Part shown: one piece after another, positions 1 through 6,052 of the stretch
Layout: every line of letters begins with the position of its first letter
How positions within the stretch are numbered: position 1 is the stretch's first letter
Source: JBLIOB01 sp047639575
GTDB lineage: Bacteria; Bacteroidota; Bacteroidia; Flavobacteriales_D; Parvicellaceae
Length of the DNA stretch: 8,446 nucleotides
Assembly (NCBI GenBank): GCA_047639575.1
Contig: JBLIOB010000180.1
Coordinates: 1 to 8,446, forward strand
Direction of reading: 5' to 3'
Program-made: the position numbers and the translations under genes
The notes under the pieces: generated by a model
The model's input: only the letters and a program-made list of their open reading frames with translations
Databases searched by the model: none
What the model was told of the DNA's origin: nothing

Positions 1-128
1 GTTTAAATTCTAGGTGTATTGTGGTAGTTGATCCAGAAGGAAAAGTTCTTTATACAGAACAAGTAGCTGAAACGGTTGAAGAACCGAACTACGATTTAGC
101 GTTAGCAGCATTATTAATAAAAGACTGA
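1..128 (+). CDS. tpx: Thiol peroxidase (Tpx), 3' end only
   Basis: This is the C-terminal 41 residues of a gene that begins before the window; the frame is open from base 3 to the TGA at 126-128. The visible peptide contains VVVDPEGKVLYTEQV followed by EEPNYDLALAALL. That matches the end of Tpx, where a beta strand, a turn and 'Y-T-E-x-V' are followed by an 'E-P-x-Y-x-x-A-L-A-A-L' helix. Tpx is a periplasmic or cytoplasmic atypical two-Cys peroxiredoxin that reduces peroxides with thioredoxin. Its catalytic cysteines lie upstream, outside the window, so activity cannot be judged. A hairpin follows the gene at 171-195. Identification rests on the tail alone, but the tail is distinctive. It probably marks the ordinary chromosomal backbone beside the accessory region. 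Confidence 0.85.
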   Translation, partial: LNSRCIVVVDPEGKVLYTEQVAETVEEPNYDLALAALLIKD

Positions 129-170
129 ATTACTAGCTAACTTTTTTAAAAATCAAGTGAGTCTTCAAAA

Positions 171-195
171 GACAAGACCCTAGAAGGGTTTTGTC
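171..195 (+). terminator. Hairpin downstream of tpx, probable terminator
   Basis: GACAAGACCC (171-180) pairs with GGGTTTTGTC (186-195) around the loop TAGAA, a 10-bp stem with one G-T pair. It lies 42 bases after the tpx stop codon. No strong T-run follows (CTAATTGTT), so it is a weak match to a classic intrinsic terminator, though its position fits transcript-end formation or 3' protection. Confidence 0.5.
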
Positions 196-239
196 CTAAT
201 TGTTGGGGAGAATAAGAGTACGGCAACATTATTCGGGAG

Positions 240-506
240 ATGTACGTGGACAAGCAAATTGACGTCAATAATCACTCAGCCAATTATTCATTTATCCAGG
301 ATTTTGTAGTAAATAAAGTAGAAGGTATATACCTTAAAAAAGGCAACAACAGTTTTGAATGCCTATTTGTAGGCTAAAACAGAGGGATAAATCCAGTTGG
401 CTATTCTTCATTACCTTTAGAATTGGACAACCTCGGAAACGAATTGCCAATTAACATCAAAGAATATGAACTTCTATAATAAGCTTGGCCGAGTGAGCCT
501 TTTGAA
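240..506 (+). pseudogene. Decayed reading frame of unknown origin upstream of the recombinase remnant
   Basis: From the ATG at 240 a frame runs 45 codons to TAA at 375-377. The same frame then continues without further interruption to a TAA TAA pair at 477-482, and on into the recombinase remnant ending at 698. The text between the stops looks protein-like, for example 'NPVGYSSLPLELDNLGNELP'. No family is recognised. Either this is one decayed gene with nonsense mutations, or unrelated fragments that share a frame by chance. The stretch 196-239 just before it shows nothing further. Confidence 0.3.
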
Positions 507-698
507 TTGCTTCCTAATATTCTTTCAGGAACCTTACTTCATGCACAGGACCTTGACTTGCTGACGTATTCACAGTTGCTTAGGCACAGCAGTAGTAAAA
601 CAGCGAAAATATACACACATGTTACATTCAATCATGTTAAGAATATACAGAGTCCTTTGGATTCTTTAAATTTAGACATGATCCCATTAGGGAAATAA
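507..698 (+). pseudogene. C-terminal remnant of a tyrosine recombinase/integrase
   Basis: The last ~57 codons align with the end of the XerC/D-IntI-type catalytic domain. 'LLRHSSSKTAKIYTHV' corresponds to the canonical 'LLGHsSskTTeIYTHV', followed by 'IQSPLDSLNL', the common 'xxSPLDxL' terminus. The late His of the active site and the nucleophilic Tyr (in IYTHV) are present. The rest is missing: there is no N-terminal DNA-binding domain, no first catalytic Arg, and no H-x-L-R-H box, whose place is taken by unrelated residues (ELLPNIL). A working recombinase is about 300-400 residues, so this is a dead 3' fragment. It lies directly upstream of, and on the same strand as, the cassette-like units, so it may be the relic of the enzyme that built them. 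Whether it was an IntI or another phage/XerD-like integrase cannot be decided because the diagnostic IntI insertion is not preserved. Confidence 0.7.
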
Positions 699-740
699 AC
701 GCTATAGTTCTTTTGTGTCTGAAAAGAACTATAGCGTTTA
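696..740. repeat. 19-bp perfect inverted repeat with 7-nt loop
   Basis: TAAACGCTATAGTTCTTTT (696-714) is the exact reverse complement of 722-740, around the loop GTGTCTG (715-721). The left arm contains the stop codon of the recombinase remnant. A GTG in the loop could open a reading frame into the next gene, but that is probably fortuitous. It may be a terminator or recognition structure of the vanished recombinase, or the stem of a degenerate recombination site whose GTT box is at 748. It has no T-tail, so it is not a standard terminator. Confidence 0.9.
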
Positions 741-765
741 CATACTTGTTAGCAGCAATAAAGCA

Positions 766-1659
766 ATGGCACAATTTCCTGATTATTTATCTCAAGCTAA
801 TCCTCGCACAGAAATTGATGAAGACAAGATTAGGTTGTTTGATTCTGAGGATGACTTTAACTTCTTAGGAGTTGAGTTGTTTAAAGAAATCGCTGTGTTG
901 GGCGCTCCAATTGCTTGTTCAATTCACAAAGATGAAGATGGAAATACGATACCATTTGATATGGACACGGCTCCAATCGTTGGAAATTTAGTTCGGTACA
1001 CAAAATTGTCAAATGCTCTGCTGGAGCAATTCGTGCAGAAAAGAACTGAAACTGCAACAATCATATTTCGCTGTTTAGCCGAAACGTTTGTAAACCTTAA
1101 ATACTTCATCAACTACAAGGACGCACACACTACGCGACACTACATTAAAAAATCCCTTGTTCTTGAGAAAGATCTTATTGAAATAATAAAACGGAACGTT
1201 TCCGATGCCGGTCAATCGAAAGCAATCGAAGATCGAATGATTAAATCAATAACTAAAACATTCAAGATCTCTAAATTTGAATTTGAGCAAGTAAACAACT
1301 CGATCAAGTGGGATGCGAAGATTAAAGCAAAGATTAAGGAAATCCTTCATCCCGATTTCTATGTTCTTATATACGGAACTGCAAGTCATGCCGTGCATGG
1401 AAATTGGCAGGATTTAATAATTCATCATTTGGACGAATATGAAGACGGGTTTCTTCCAAAAGCAAATTGGACATATCCCACGCTACAAATGATCGAATCC
1501 GCTACAGCAATTAGTTGTAATCTTTGGCACGACTACATTTCCAACGTACAAGACCACGGAGACGAGCGCGATAAACTGTTGGCTCACATCATGGATATTA
1601 GAAACAGATGTAAGAAACTTGGTGAAGCTCATGAAGAGTTCAAACAATCTAAGCCCTGA
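766..1659 (+). CDS. DUF5677/HEPN-like protein
   Basis: A 297-residue, probably all-helical soluble protein with no signal peptide or membrane segment. It resembles the DUF5677 family of HEPN-like proteins. Two regions support this: an amphipathic helix with R-x-x-E spacing (KRTETATIIFRCLAETFVNL, residues about 92-111) and the block YGTASHAVHGNW (about 203-214), whose S-x-x-x-H-G pattern is typical of the C-terminal part of that family. HEPN proteins are often RNases or toxin-like factors, but no function is known for this branch and a canonical R-x4-6-H pair is not certain. ATG 766 is preferred over the in-frame GTG at 715, because 715 lies in the loop of the 696-740 inverted repeat and outside the cassette edge at 749. 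The stop codon is 5 bases before the attC-like element. No antitoxin partner gene is beside it. Confidence 0.7.
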   Translation: MAQFPDYLSQANPRTEIDEDKIRLFDSEDDFNFLGVELFKEIAVLGAPIACSIHKDEDGNTIPFDMDTAPIVGNLVRYTKLSNALLEQFVQKRTETATIIFRCLAETFVNLKYFINYKDAHTTRHYIKKSLVLEKDLIEIIKRNVSDAGQSKAIEDRMIKSITKTFKISKFEFEQVNNSIKWDAKIKAKIKEILHPDFYVLIYGTASHAVHGNWQDLIIHHLDEYEDGFLPKANWTYPTLQMIESATAISCNLWHDYISNVQDHGDERDKLLAHIMDIRNRCKKLGEAHEEFKQSKP

Positions 1660-1664
1660 ATACA

Positions 1665-1737
1665 GCTGCTAACAAGAAATAAAGCTAATACCCTTCGTTA
1701 CCTCAGGAGGTACTATCTTTATTCCAAACGTTGTGAG
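1665..1737 (+). repeat. attC-like recombination site 1
   Basis: GCTGCTAAC (1665-1673), spacer AAGA, stem AATAAAG (1678-1684), variable middle, CTTTATT (1717-1723), spacer CCAAA, then CGTTGTGAG with the GTT box at 1730-1732. The middle holds a second hairpin, TACCTC-AG-GAGGTA (1699-1712). The left AAC arm matches the inverse complement of 745-756 over 12 bases. The right half is strongly shared with site 3 (CCTYAGGAGGYACYATCTTTATTCC pattern in pieces, then AAACGTWGTG). Size and order of boxes fit an attC. The GTTGTGA core departs from GTTRRRY. Confidence 0.6.
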
Positions 1738-1749
1738 TAATGCAAAAAA

Positions 1750-3663
1750 ATGAAACGACTAACCACAATATTGACAATTCTCCTTCTTACCCTTTCGACA
1801 CTTCAAGTCAAAGCTGACAGTTGGATTGACCCAGAGTGGAAAGAAATGATTGATAGTTCGGATGTCATTGCTTTAGTAGAGTACACTTCCAATGGAGACT
1901 TTCGGGCAAAGGCGAAAGTTCTTACAGTCTATAAGGGGCAGTTAAATACAGACGGAATCTGGATTTCAGGATTTAGCAATAGATATGGACCTATTGACAA
2001 AATGAGCTCGGGAGAACAATATATTGTCTTTCTGAATTTCTACAAGCCCACAGAAAGAGCTCTTGAATATTGGACAGAACAGATTAAGGAAGAGCCAGAA
2101 TCCTCAGAATATTTTGAAGCATTAAAAGCAGGGAATGCTTACTATGTTTGGTCTCCTACTTCTGGAGATTTGAGGGTGAAAGGTAAAAAGCTCCAATATG
2201 ATTTACTTCAATCATCTTATTACAGTAAACAGAAGTTCTATTCACTTAAAGAATTTGAAAGTTTTCTGAATGCAACAACTCAAAAGGATAAAACTGATTT
2301 TCATAATCAGACATTGACTAAAGTCAAAAAAAATGTAACAAGTGATAAGTCTGCTCAATATTTAATGATGCTTTTCCTTTCATCTTATGAAACTTTCAAC
2401 CCTCTCTTCAAGAAAATAGCTGATAATAAAAGTCCAGAACCTTGTTTTGCTTTGGCTAAACTTCTGGGGCAAATAAAAGGAAATGACTCTCGTGATATTC
2501 TGGTCAATCTATTGGATAATGAAAATAGTATAGTTCAGGGTGAAGCCGTTAGACAGTTGTCAAATCAAGAAGTTGACTTTATTGGTCCAATTTTAATATC
2601 TCATTTAAATAAAGCAGGAGAGGGAGGTATTTACCCATCAAACATCATGGATCCAGTTATGAATCGAGTTGATGGTGGGAAAATAGAAATCATAAAAACA
2701 CTTGGTAAATTACAATATCAGCCTGCTGCTAAAGAACTATTACCACTACTCGAAACTGATAACGAATACCTTTTTGAACTAACAATAGAGGTGTTGCAAG
2801 AACTTGGCTCGAAGGAATACATTCCATACCTAAATAAGCATTTAGAAAATGGCTCTCGTGATTTGATTTTAGATATCTGCTATATCATTACAGAAAATGA
2901 ATTGGAAGAATGTATACCTTCTTTAATGAAATTTGTATCAACACATGACAAGTCAATCCATCCAAGTATGGAATACACAATTTCTAAGTATTCAGGACTT
3001 TCTCATTTCCCAACTGACTCTGTAAAAGAATTTCTCTATTCAGACTTCCTCTCAGTGCTAGAGATGAAAGGTGGAGGTACAATCGATAATAAAATGGATT
3101 GGGTTGAAGAGTATATTGATGTCTTCGCTGAACTTCAAGTTGTCAAAGTAAAAAAACAGCTTTACAATTTCATGTATGAATATTATGGATTTAATCATGA
3201 TTTTAAACTAAATCCAACACTTTTTGATTTAAAGAAATCTAAAGAAGATTCTATTTCAATTAGAATCGGTGAAATCCTCAAAACTGATAGTATTCAAAAA
3301 ATTGAGGTAATGGCATTAATAAATGAGAATAGTAATGAAGTTGAGAATTATGGCGTAAGAGTTAAAGTTTTAGACTCAGACCAATTCGATAATATATTCT
3401 CTAAATTAGAAACAGAAGGAATTCCTAAAAACAAAGTACTAATGACAACTGGAAGCTATACTCACACTCATGGTGCTATGGAAATAAGAAGGTTTGGAGA
3501 TGGTCTTATGATGAAATTTCTTAATTATCTCTCTCTTTCGCCTGACGAAAATGATATTGAATTAATGAAAAACTTAAAGACATATGAATTTTACTCATCA
3601 GATTATGAATTGCGAAAACTTAATGAAGTGCTCACAAAAGCCAAAGAAAACCTAAATAAATAA
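1750..3663 (+). CDS. Secreted HEAT-like repeat protein, unknown function
   Basis: A 637-residue protein with a clear signal peptide (MKRLTTILTILLLTLSTLQVKA, residues 1-22, cleavage after the ALA-like VKA), so it is expected in the periplasm or on the outer surface. Residues 23-100 form a compact domain with the pattern 'SSDVIALVEY...KAKVLTVYKG', resembling the small beta-barrel found at the start of many exported Bacteroidota proteins with a 'V.vYKG' strand. Residues ~200-425 carry helical pairs of HEAT-like type, such as 'SRDILVNLLDNENSIVQGEAVRQL' split over 248-270 and 'PAAKELLPLLETDNEYLFEL'. Residues ~470-637 are a further domain without a recognisable match. HEAT solenoids usually mediate protein contacts; no catalytic motif is visible. 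ATG 1750 gives the signal peptide and lies 20 bases after the cassette edge; the nearer ATG at 1740 is out of frame. Confidence 0.75.
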   Translation: MKRLTTILTILLLTLSTLQVKADSWIDPEWKEMIDSSDVIALVEYTSNGDFRAKAKVLTVYKGQLNTDGIWISGFSNRYGPIDKMSSGEQYIVFLNFYKPTERALEYWTEQIKEEPESSEYFEALKAGNAYYVWSPTSGDLRVKGKKLQYDLLQSSYYSKQKFYSLKEFESFLNATTQKDKTDFHNQTLTKVKKNVTSDKSAQYLMMLFLSSYETFNPLFKKIADNKSPEPCFALAKLLGQIKGNDSRDILVNLLDNENSIVQGEAVRQLSNQEVDFIGPILISHLNKAGEGGIYPSNIMDPVMNRVDGGKIEIIKTLGKLQYQPAAKELLPLLETDNEYLFELTIEVLQELGSKEYIPYLNKHLENGSRDLILDICYIITENELEECIPSLMKFVSTHDKSIHPSMEYTISKYSGLSHFPTDSVKEFLYSDFLSVLEMKGGGTIDNKMDWVEEYIDVFAELQVVKVKKQLYNFMYEYYGFNHDFKLNPTLFDLKKSKEDSISIRIGEILKTDSIQKIEVMALINENSNEVENYGVRVKVLDSDQFDNIFSKLETEGIPKNKVLMTTGSYTHTHGAMEIRRFGDGLMMKFLNYLSLSPDENDIELMKNLKTYEFYSSDYELRKLNEVLTKAKENLNK

Positions 3664-3665
3664 AA

Positions 3666-3746
3666 CACTACTGGCAACAATGGCTAAAAAATCATAGCTG
3701 CCCTGCGGGACAGTAACGCTTTTTAGCCTAACCGTTATTTTTTTAC
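3666..3746 (+). repeat. attC-like recombination site 2
   Basis: CTGGCAAC (AAC at 3676-3678), spacer AAT, a 9-bp stem GGCTAAAAA (3682-3690) with TTTTTAGCC (3720-3728), spacer TAACC, GTT at 3734-3736. The middle folds further as CTGCCC-TGC-GGG-A-CAG (around 3699-3713) with one bulged A, like the variable terminal structure with extrahelical bases seen in attC. It starts 2 bases after the stop codon of the HEAT-like gene. Its stem sequence is unrelated to sites 1 and 3 although the fold is the same, which argues for a structure-recognised site rather than a simple copied repeat. Confidence 0.62.
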
Positions 3747-3797
3747 AATAAGGTTAGATCACATATTAATAGGATTTATGTTTGTAATTTCATTCTT

Positions 3798-3824
3798 CTG
3801 AAGTATCTATTCTCCATATTTCTA
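3798..3824 (+). other. Probable unannotated N-terminal extension (signal peptide n-region) of the TPR/phosphatase gene
   Basis: The phosphatase frame is open upstream of its GTG at 3825, back to at least 3732. Reading CTG AAG TAT CTA from 3798 gives a peptide starting L/M-KYLFSIFLVLTFCV and ending PRAQ, a textbook signal peptide with a Lys n-region and a hydrophobic core. Starting at 3825 leaves only a stump of the core. No in-frame ATG exists; CTG may be a mutated or rare start. An out-of-frame ATG at 3778 gives only a 7-codon peptide ending at 3801. Confidence 0.55.
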
Positions 3825-5867
3825 GTGTTAACGTTTTGTGTTCAACCTCGCGCGCAACTGTCGGATAACCAAGAACACCAAATTGACTCCCTCAAACAAG
3901 TCATTGAAACAGCTGTGCATGACACAACCCTAGTAAATGCTTGGAGCGTCTGGGACAATATAATCTATGCCTCAAACCCTAATTTAGACCTAAAACTAAA
4001 TCATAAAATAGACAGTCTTTGTTCACTAAACCTAACAAAGAACTTGACTGAAAAAGTAAAAACGAAGTTTCAACAGTCAAAAGGGTCAGCCCTAAACGCT
4101 GTAGGAACTATCCATTATGGTCATGGCGATTATAAAAAAGCAATCCACTACTTCACCTTGAGTTTAAAAATTAAAGAACGGCTTGGCGATAAAAAAGGTA
4201 TAGCCGCGGCACTTCAGAACATTGGAAGTATTCACTTAAGACAAGAGGATTACGAAAAGGCTCTGACCTATTTTACCGAAAACATAAAAATATTTAAAGA
4301 AATTAATGATCAGCCTTCATTTGCTGCAACCCTAAATAATATTGGACTCGTTCAAATGGCACAAAAAAAATATCCAGAAGCCATTGAATCATACACAAAA
4401 AGCATGAAAATAAGGGAAGAATTTGGGGACCAAATTGGTGTGTCTGCGTCACTTAATAACCTAGGCCTTGTCTACGATAGGCAAAGAGATTTTGAAAAGG
4501 CTCTTTTCTATCACACCAAAAGTTTGAAAATAAAAGAAGCCCTTGGATCTAAACGTGGAATGGCCACATCCATGAATAATATTGGACTAATTCATGCTGA
4601 ACGAGATAATTATAATGAGGCAATTTTATTTGGACAAAAAAGTTTAGAAATAGCGCAAGAAATAGGGTCAAAAAACATTATTAAAGTAGCATCAAACTTA
4701 TTGTGGGGCGTTAATAAAAAATTGGGTAATCCTGAACAAGCTCTTGAAATGTACGAGCTATACATTATAACGAAAGACAGTCTAAATTCAGAAGAAAATC
4801 AAAAAGCAATAATCAGACAAGAATACAAATACAAGTACGAAAAGCAAGCTGATTCCATTGCTATAGAGCAACTTAAAAAAGACGAACTGGCTTTAGCTGA
4901 AGAAAAACGGAAAGAGGAAATTGCGACAAAAGAAAACGAAAAGAAAAATTTAATTATTGGGTCAGGATCAGCAGGATTAGGTTTGGTTGTTCTTTTTACA
5001 TTCTTTATAATTAATCGATTACGAAAAACTCGCCAACAAAAAGATATTATAGTAACGCAAAAAACTGAGGTCGAAGCGCAAAAGGAAATAGTTGAAAAAG
5101 CCCATGAACAGCTAGAAGAAAAAAACACCGAGATCATGGACTCAATAGCATACGCTAAAAGAATTCAATCGGCTATTATGCCACCTCCCAAACTCGTTAA
5201 GGAATATCTAGCAAGTTCATTCATTCTCTATAAACCAAAGGATATAGTCGCAGGTGATTTCTATTGGATGGAACAGAAGGACAGCGCAATATTGTTTGCA
5301 GCCGCGGATTGCACAGGACATGGAGTCCCTGGAGCAATGGTCTCAGTAATTTGTAATAATGGTTTAAATAGATCGGTACGAGAACACGGCCTGAAAGATC
5401 CAGGCGAAATATTAGATAAAACCAGAGAGATAGTTATTGCTGAATTTGAGAAATCTGAAGAAGAAGTTAAGGACGGAATGGACATTGCACTTTGTTCTTT
5501 GGACGGAAACAGCCTAAAGTATGCTGGTGCGAACAACCCCCTTTGGATTATTCGAGATGGCGGAATCATCGAAACTAAGGCCAACAAGCAACCTATTGGT
5601 AAATATTTGGACCCTAAACCGTTCACTACTCACTCTATTCAACTTCAAAAAGGTGACTCTATTTACATTTTCTCTGATGGATATGTAGATCAATTTGGTG
5701 GAGAAAAGGGGAAGAAGTTTAAACCTGCTAATCTTCGGAAGCTCTTACTTTCTATCCAAGATCAGTCAATGGATAAGCAGAAAGTCTTATTGGATGAAAA
5801 GTTTGAAACCTGGCGAGGAGATCTTGAGCAGATCGATGATGTCTGCATGATTTGTGTGAAAGTATAA
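3825..5867 (+). CDS. TPR sensor with membrane anchor and SpoIIE/PP2C-type serine phosphatase domain
   Basis: At least 680 residues. Five 40-residue TPR-type repeats begin at residues ~89, 129, 169, 209 and 249 (each '[ATS][LM]xN[IAL/V]G...A...Y/F...SLKI'). They are followed by charged coiled coil (~320-372), one membrane segment (~374-397, LIIGSGSAGLGLVVLFTFF), more coiled coil (400-440) and a PP2C/SpoIIE domain (~440-680). Metal-binding acidic residues are all present: GD at 477-478, AADCTGHG with D495, DG at 550-551, SDG at 617-619 and DD at 671-672. The domain should therefore dephosphorylate Ser/Thr proteins, in known systems usually anti-sigma-factor antagonists. The TPRs would be periplasmic and the phosphatase cytoplasmic, typical of a Bacteroidota signalling receptor. 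The GTG start is the conservative choice, because a signal peptide continues upstream in frame. No STAS or kinase partner gene is adjacent, as expected if it arrived as a cassette. Confidence 0.93.
   Translation: MLTFCVQPRAQLSDNQEHQIDSLKQVIETAVHDTTLVNAWSVWDNIIYASNPNLDLKLNHKIDSLCSLNLTKNLTEKVKTKFQQSKGSALNAVGTIHYGHGDYKKAIHYFTLSLKIKERLGDKKGIAAALQNIGSIHLRQEDYEKALTYFTENIKIFKEINDQPSFAATLNNIGLVQMAQKKYPEAIESYTKSMKIREEFGDQIGVSASLNNLGLVYDRQRDFEKALFYHTKSLKIKEALGSKRGMATSMNNIGLIHAERDNYNEAILFGQKSLEIAQEIGSKNIIKVASNLLWGVNKKLGNPEQALEMYELYIITKDSLNSEENQKAIIRQEYKYKYEKQADSIAIEQLKKDELALAEEKRKEEIATKENEKKNLIIGSGSAGLGLVVLFTFFIINRLRKTRQQKDIIVTQKTEVEAQKEIVEKAHEQLEEKNTEIMDSIAYAKRIQSAIMPPPKLVKEYLASSFILYKPKDIVAGDFYWMEQKDSAILFAAADCTGHGVPGAMVSVICNNGLNRSVREHGLKDPGEILDKTREIVIAEFEKSEEEVKDGMDIALCSLDGNSLKYAGANNPLWIIRDGGIIETKANKQPIGKYLDPKPFTTHSIQLQKGDSIYIFSDGYVDQFGGEKGKKFKPANLRKLLLSIQDQSMDKQKVLLDEKFETWRGDLEQIDDVCMICVKV
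4089..4688 (+). repeat. Five tandem 120-bp TPR-encoding units
   Basis: The gene shows an exact 40-codon period, with 'NNIGL'-type motifs recurring every 120 bases and 'KSLKI/KSMKI' motifs in step. The 40-residue period, rather than 34, is of the TPR_12/kinesin-light-chain-like kind. DNA-level identity between units is moderate, so the duplications are not recent. Confidence 0.8.
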
Positions 5868-5870
5868 AAC

Positions 5871-5975
5871 GTACTACAACAAGAAAAAAGCTAGTACCCT
5901 TGTACCTGCGCTAAAGCTTCGGCAACACGCGGTCGTTACCTTAGGAGGCACCATCTTTATTCCAAACGTAGTGTT
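5871..5975 (+). repeat. attC-like recombination site 3 (related to site 1, with inserted middle)
   Basis: ACTACAAC (5873-5880), spacer, AAAAAAG (5884-5890) pairing with CTTTATT (5955-5961 region) with one mismatch, spacer CCAAAC, then GTAGTG (5968-5973). ACTAC pairs with GTAGT. Its right half nearly copies site 1, and its left half also shares AACAAG and GTACCCTT-like sequence. About 36 extra bases sit in the middle. The GTT box is changed to GTA, suggesting a decayed or terminal site. It starts 5 bases after the phosphatase stop codon. Confidence 0.5.
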
Positions 5976-6007
5976 TAATTAAATTCCCTACATAATTTCA
6001 TTGTCTT

Positions 6008-6037
6008 TGTTACACTCGTAAGTATTTTGCATCTAAC
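6008..6037 (+). promoter_or_regulatory. ECF-type promoter of the sigma factor gene
   Basis: TGTTACA (6008-6014), 13 bases, TGCATCTAAC (6028-6037). The same bipartite element with identical spacing recurs at 6994-7023, and similarity continues through the flanks. The TGTAAC / CATCTAA form resembles the -35/-10 pair of extracytoplasmic-function sigma factors, so autoregulation is likely. The start codon is only 16 bases beyond the -10 box, implying a leader of roughly 10 bases. Confidence 0.75.
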
Positions 6038-6052
6038 GTTAAAAGACATATT

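Larger units (their letters stand above)
749..5968 (+). mobile_element. Putative integron-like array of three gene cassettes
   Basis: There are three same-strand, single-gene units: about 749-1730 (982 bp), 1731-3734 (2004 bp) and 3735-5968 (2234 bp). Each ends in a folded attC-like element that begins within ~12 bases of the stop codon. Integron cassettes carry a TTRRRY-type 5' edge complementary to the AAC-side arm of their own attC. Unit 1 shows this perfectly: CTTGTTAGCAGC at 745-756 is the reverse complement of 1665-1676. Unit 2 shows it at 10 of 13 bases (1730-1742 versus 3666-3678). Unit 3 does not show it clearly. A recombinase remnant precedes the array. Units 2 and 3 are long for cassettes. 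The reading is an inference from layout and base pairing; the strict consensus GTTRRRY is only partly met. Confidence 0.5.

Noticed and set aside
696..740. Classic intrinsic terminator
   Set aside because: The stem is AT-rich and is not followed by a T-run, so it is reported as an inverted repeat only.
715..765. GTG start at 715 for the DUF5677-like gene
   Set aside because: It lies in the loop of the 696-740 inverted repeat and upstream of the inferred cassette edge, with no ribosome-binding context; ATG 766 fits better.
924..1112. Minus-strand open frame
   Set aside because: Shadow inside the DUF5677-like gene with no recognisable content.
4799..5137. Minus-strand open frame
   Set aside because: It is a Ser/Phe-rich antisense shadow of the Lys/Glu-rich coiled coil of the phosphatase gene.
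5261..5626. Minus-strand open frame
   Set aside because: Antisense shadow of the PP2C domain, whose metal-binding motifs prove the plus-strand frame.
1665..5975. CRISPR array or simple repeat family
   Set aside because: The elements are kilobases apart, separated by full genes, and share a fold rather than one repeat sequence.
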